From Flavobacterium sp. JAS (GTDB lineage: Bacteria; Bacteroidota; Bacteroidia; Flavobacteriales; Flavobacteriaceae), in contig NZ_JAJMOX010000012.1 in assembly GCF_020991455.1 (NCBI RefSeq), forward strand, positions 124,001 to 188,000: a stretch of 64,000 bases of DNA, in the 5' to 3' direction. The notes under the pieces are model-generated. The model was not told the origin of the DNA. It saw nothing but the letters and a program-made list of their open reading frames with translations, and made no database searches. A program made the translations under genes and the position numbers. How positions within the stretch are numbered: the first letter of the stretch is position 1; each line of letters begins with the position of its first letter. Positions 61,924 to 64,000 of this stretch are shown here, piece by piece.

Positions 61924-64000
61924 ATGAAAATCAATAACAAAAGACTAGTACAGGTTGAGTCATTTTTATCCCGTATTACATTTTTATTTTTTGTTTTAGT
62001 AGCCTGCCCTTTATTGGGGCAGGTAAAACAAAAAAAGATGCTTCAGGAATCCGACTATCATCTGTGGCACACACTGCAATCTGAAAATATTTCTGAAAAC
62101 GGAAATTGGATAAGTTACAAACTAGTTTATCCAAATGGTAAAGACACTCTTTTTGTTAGAAATACAAAACTGGACATACAGTATGTTTTTCCAAATGCAT
62201 TTAATGGAAGTTTCAATAGGGAAGAAAGCTTCGCTTGCATTACTCCAATAGCAGGATTGCAAATACTTAATTTAAAAACTGGCAAGTCGCATACTTACCC
62301 TGGAATAACCCAATACAAATACACAAAGAATAAAGAATATATAATTACATACAGCAAAGCTGGAAATGCTTCTCTGGAAATAAAAAAATCCTCAGGATTA
62401 ACAATAATGAAAATTGATAATGTTCGCGAATATAAAATAGCTCCACAAGAAAATGCTGTTATGTTTTCTGATGGCCATCGCATCGGATTTATAACTTTAA
62501 CTGACAAACTGGAAAAGACTATCATTGTTGAAAAGTCCGAAAATTCATTTTTTAATTTAACGTGGCAAAGCAATGGAAATGCTGTTGCCTTTTTACAAAA
62601 AAAAGATGATCTCGGTGAAAACAATTTATTTTTCTTTAACCTTAAAAATAATAAGCTTTTTGAATTCGATTCCGAAAAACTTTTAAACCTTAAAAGTGAT
62701 ATCACAATTAGTCCTACAGTGACGACTAAATTGACAATATCTGATGATGGACAGCGTGTTTTCTTTGGAGTAAAAAAACGGGAATATAATTATTCCGTAA
62801 TTGATTCAACACAAGTACAAATATGGAATGCCTCTGATAAGTTATTGTATTCGCAGCGAGAAGAAATTGGGCAATGGGATAAAGTAGCCAAGCTTGCTGT
62901 TTGGTTTCCTTATGAAGATAAATTCAAACAAATAACGAGTAATCAACTTCCTAAAGTAATCCTGGCTGGACACCAAAAGTTTGCTATCACATTTAATCCG
63001 TGGCAATATGAACCCCAGTACAAACAGCAGGGAGATATCGACCTCAGCTTAACCGATCTAATATCAGGGGATTCAATTAGAATATTGGCCAAACATTCTG
63101 GAAATAAAAATCATACTATTATATCCCCAGAAGGTAATTTCATAACATATTTTAAAGATCAGAAGTGGTGGGTATATGATATGTTGAAAAAGATTCACAT
63201 TAACTGCTCAGCCAATATTAACCAGCCTCTATTTGACCAAAATTATAACTCAGCAGGTGAAGTTCCTGCATATGGAATTTTAGGCTGGACAAAAAATGAC
63301 TCTTCACTATTGCTTTATGATCAATTTGACATCTGGGAAGTTTCTCCCGATGGCAGAACAGCTAAAAGATTAACACACGGCAGAGAAAAAAACATACAAT
63401 TCAGGATAGCAAAACAGCAGCATGAAAATTTTAAAACAGAAAACTACAATGGTTTCTATGCTGTAGAAATTGATCTCGACCATGCATTAATTCTTCAGGC
63501 AAAAAACAATGAAAAAAGCGGTTATTTTATTTGGAATAAAACCGATGCGGAAAAGCCTCTGGTTTTTAATAAAATGAAAAATAGCTATCTGATGAAATCT
63601 TCAAAAGGAGAAAGTTATATTTTTCAGCAGCAGAGTTATGAAAAAGCTCCTTCACTCTGGTTTAAAAAAGATAAAAAAAGCAGTAATAGGTTAATTGTTC
63701 AAAGCAATAGACAGCAGAAAGATTTTTATTGGGGTAAGGCTGAAAAAATTCATTATTCTAACAAAAATGGAACATCTTTAACAGGCGCACTTTTTTATCC
63801 TGCTAATTATAATCCCGCTAAGAAATATCCCTTAATAGTCAGCATCTATGAATTAAAATCTCAGGAATTTTATCAATATGTTAATCCCACTTTGTATTCT
63901 GATACAGGATTTAACGTAACGAATTATACCGCTCAAGGCTATTTCGTTTTGTGCCCTGATATTATATACGAAATTGGGAATCCCGTTATTTCTGCAGTAG
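61924..64000 (+). CDS. Prolyl-oligopeptidase-family (S9) peptidase, C-terminus cut by window edge
   Basis: ATG at 61924 opens 692 complete codons running off the right edge. A signal peptide (FLFFVLVACPLLGQ) precedes a beta-propeller-like domain of about 580 residues, then the start of an alpha/beta-hydrolase domain (GALFYPANYNPAKKYPLIVS near residue 620, PDIIYEIGNPVISA at the very end). The catalytic serine, Asp and His lie beyond the window. It should hydrolyse peptides in the periplasm or at the surface. Position 18 bp after susD indicates one operon and a peptide-scavenging role. Confidence 0.9.
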   Translation, partial: MKINNKRLVQVESFLSRITFLFFVLVACPLLGQVKQKKMLQESDYHLWHTLQSENISENGNWISYKLVYPNGKDTLFVRNTKLDIQYVFPNAFNGSFNREESFACITPIAGLQILNLKTGKSHTYPGITQYKYTKNKEYIITYSKAGNASLEIKKSSGLTIMKIDNVREYKIAPQENAVMFSDGHRIGFITLTDKLEKTIIVEKSENSFFNLTWQSNGNAVAFLQKKDDLGENNLFFFNLKNNKLFEFDSEKLLNLKSDITISPTVTTKLTISDDGQRVFFGVKKREYNYSVIDSTQVQIWNASDKLLYSQREEIGQWDKVAKLAVWFPYEDKFKQITSNQLPKVILAGHQKFAITFNPWQYEPQYKQQGDIDLSLTDLISGDSIRILAKHSGNKNHTIISPEGNFITYFKDQKWWVYDMLKKIHINCSANINQPLFDQNYNSAGEVPAYGILGWTKNDSSLLLYDQFDIWEVSPDGRTAKRLTHGREKNIQFRIAKQQHENFKTENYNGFYAVEIDLDHALILQAKNNEKSGYFIWNKTDAEKPLVFNKMKNSYLMKSSKGESYIFQQQSYEKAPSLWFKKDKKSSNRLIVQSNRQQKDFYWGKAEKIHYSNKNGTSLTGALFYPANYNPAKKYPLIVSIYELKSQEFYQYVNPTLYSDTGFNVTNYTAQGYFVLCPDIIYEIGNPVISAV

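Noticed and set aside
62295..62705. 136-codon minus-strand frame within the S9 peptidase
   Set aside because: Antisense shadow of a clear coding frame; serine/phenylalanine-rich composition is typical of such shadows.

Overview
The window looks like a Flavobacterium chromosome segment (Bacteroidota). It is AT-rich, promoters fit the TAnnTTTG -7 box, there are two SusC/SusD pairs, and the translated genes read like flavobacterial housekeeping proteins. Dispersed intergenic repeats (TCCCGATAGCTATCGGGA palindromes, CACATAGAAACATAG arms, relics rich in CACGAATT and CGCAGATT) fill many gaps.

Layout. 1-17.2 kb is mostly minus-strand core metabolism: a DsbD-type disulfide reductase cut by the left edge, tilS, aminodeoxychorismate synthase I, dihydrolipoyl dehydrogenase, an Lrp regulator divergent from a methionine gamma-lyase-like enzyme, a large amino acid permease, and a D-lactate dehydrogenase-like FAD/Fe-S protein. 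17.4-34 kb is a coherent locus for import and breakdown of peptidoglycan sugars. A DeoR regulator faces a SusC/SusD pair across two matching palindromic operators. MurQ, a sodium symporter, AnmK, a NagX-like membrane acyltransferase, a DigH-like (GHL10) hydrolase, an AmpG-like permease and a GH3/NagZ hexosaminidase follow. 34-43.2 kb holds thiol-peroxide defence (2-Cys peroxiredoxin, thioredoxin, Tpx) and an envelope/cell-division/riboflavin run (DgkA, FtsK, LolA, LptF/G, RibBA, thioesterase). The GTP cyclohydrolase II half of RibBA has lost its zinc cysteines.

43.3-55.2 kb is an island bounded by two almost identical tRNA-Ser(UGA) genes. It begins with a tyrosine integrase and carries three defence-type modules: a Gabija-like pair (GajA OLD nuclease and GajB helicase), a 1222-residue STAND-type ATPase with a nuclease-like N-terminus, and an ADP-ribosyltransferase-like gene overlapped by an unlisted 57-codon partner (probable toxin-antitoxin). 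The gene-free gap after the integrase has three related hairpins whose arms differ by compensated substitutions. 55.2-57 kb holds mobile-element regulators (excisionase-like HTH, RteC-like, winged helix, XRE), perhaps a second, decayed element at the same tRNA site.

57-64 kb starts with a strongly folded RNA candidate of about 160-170 nt (6S-like or a leader), followed by a second SusC/SusD pair and a secreted S9 prolyl-oligopeptidase-type protein cut by the right edge, which suggests peptide uptake.

The best candidates for something new are the STAND-nuclease gene, the ADP-ribosyltransferase pair, the covarying hairpin trio and the folded RNA at 57.06-57.22 kb. All assignments come from reading the sequence; no database search was run.
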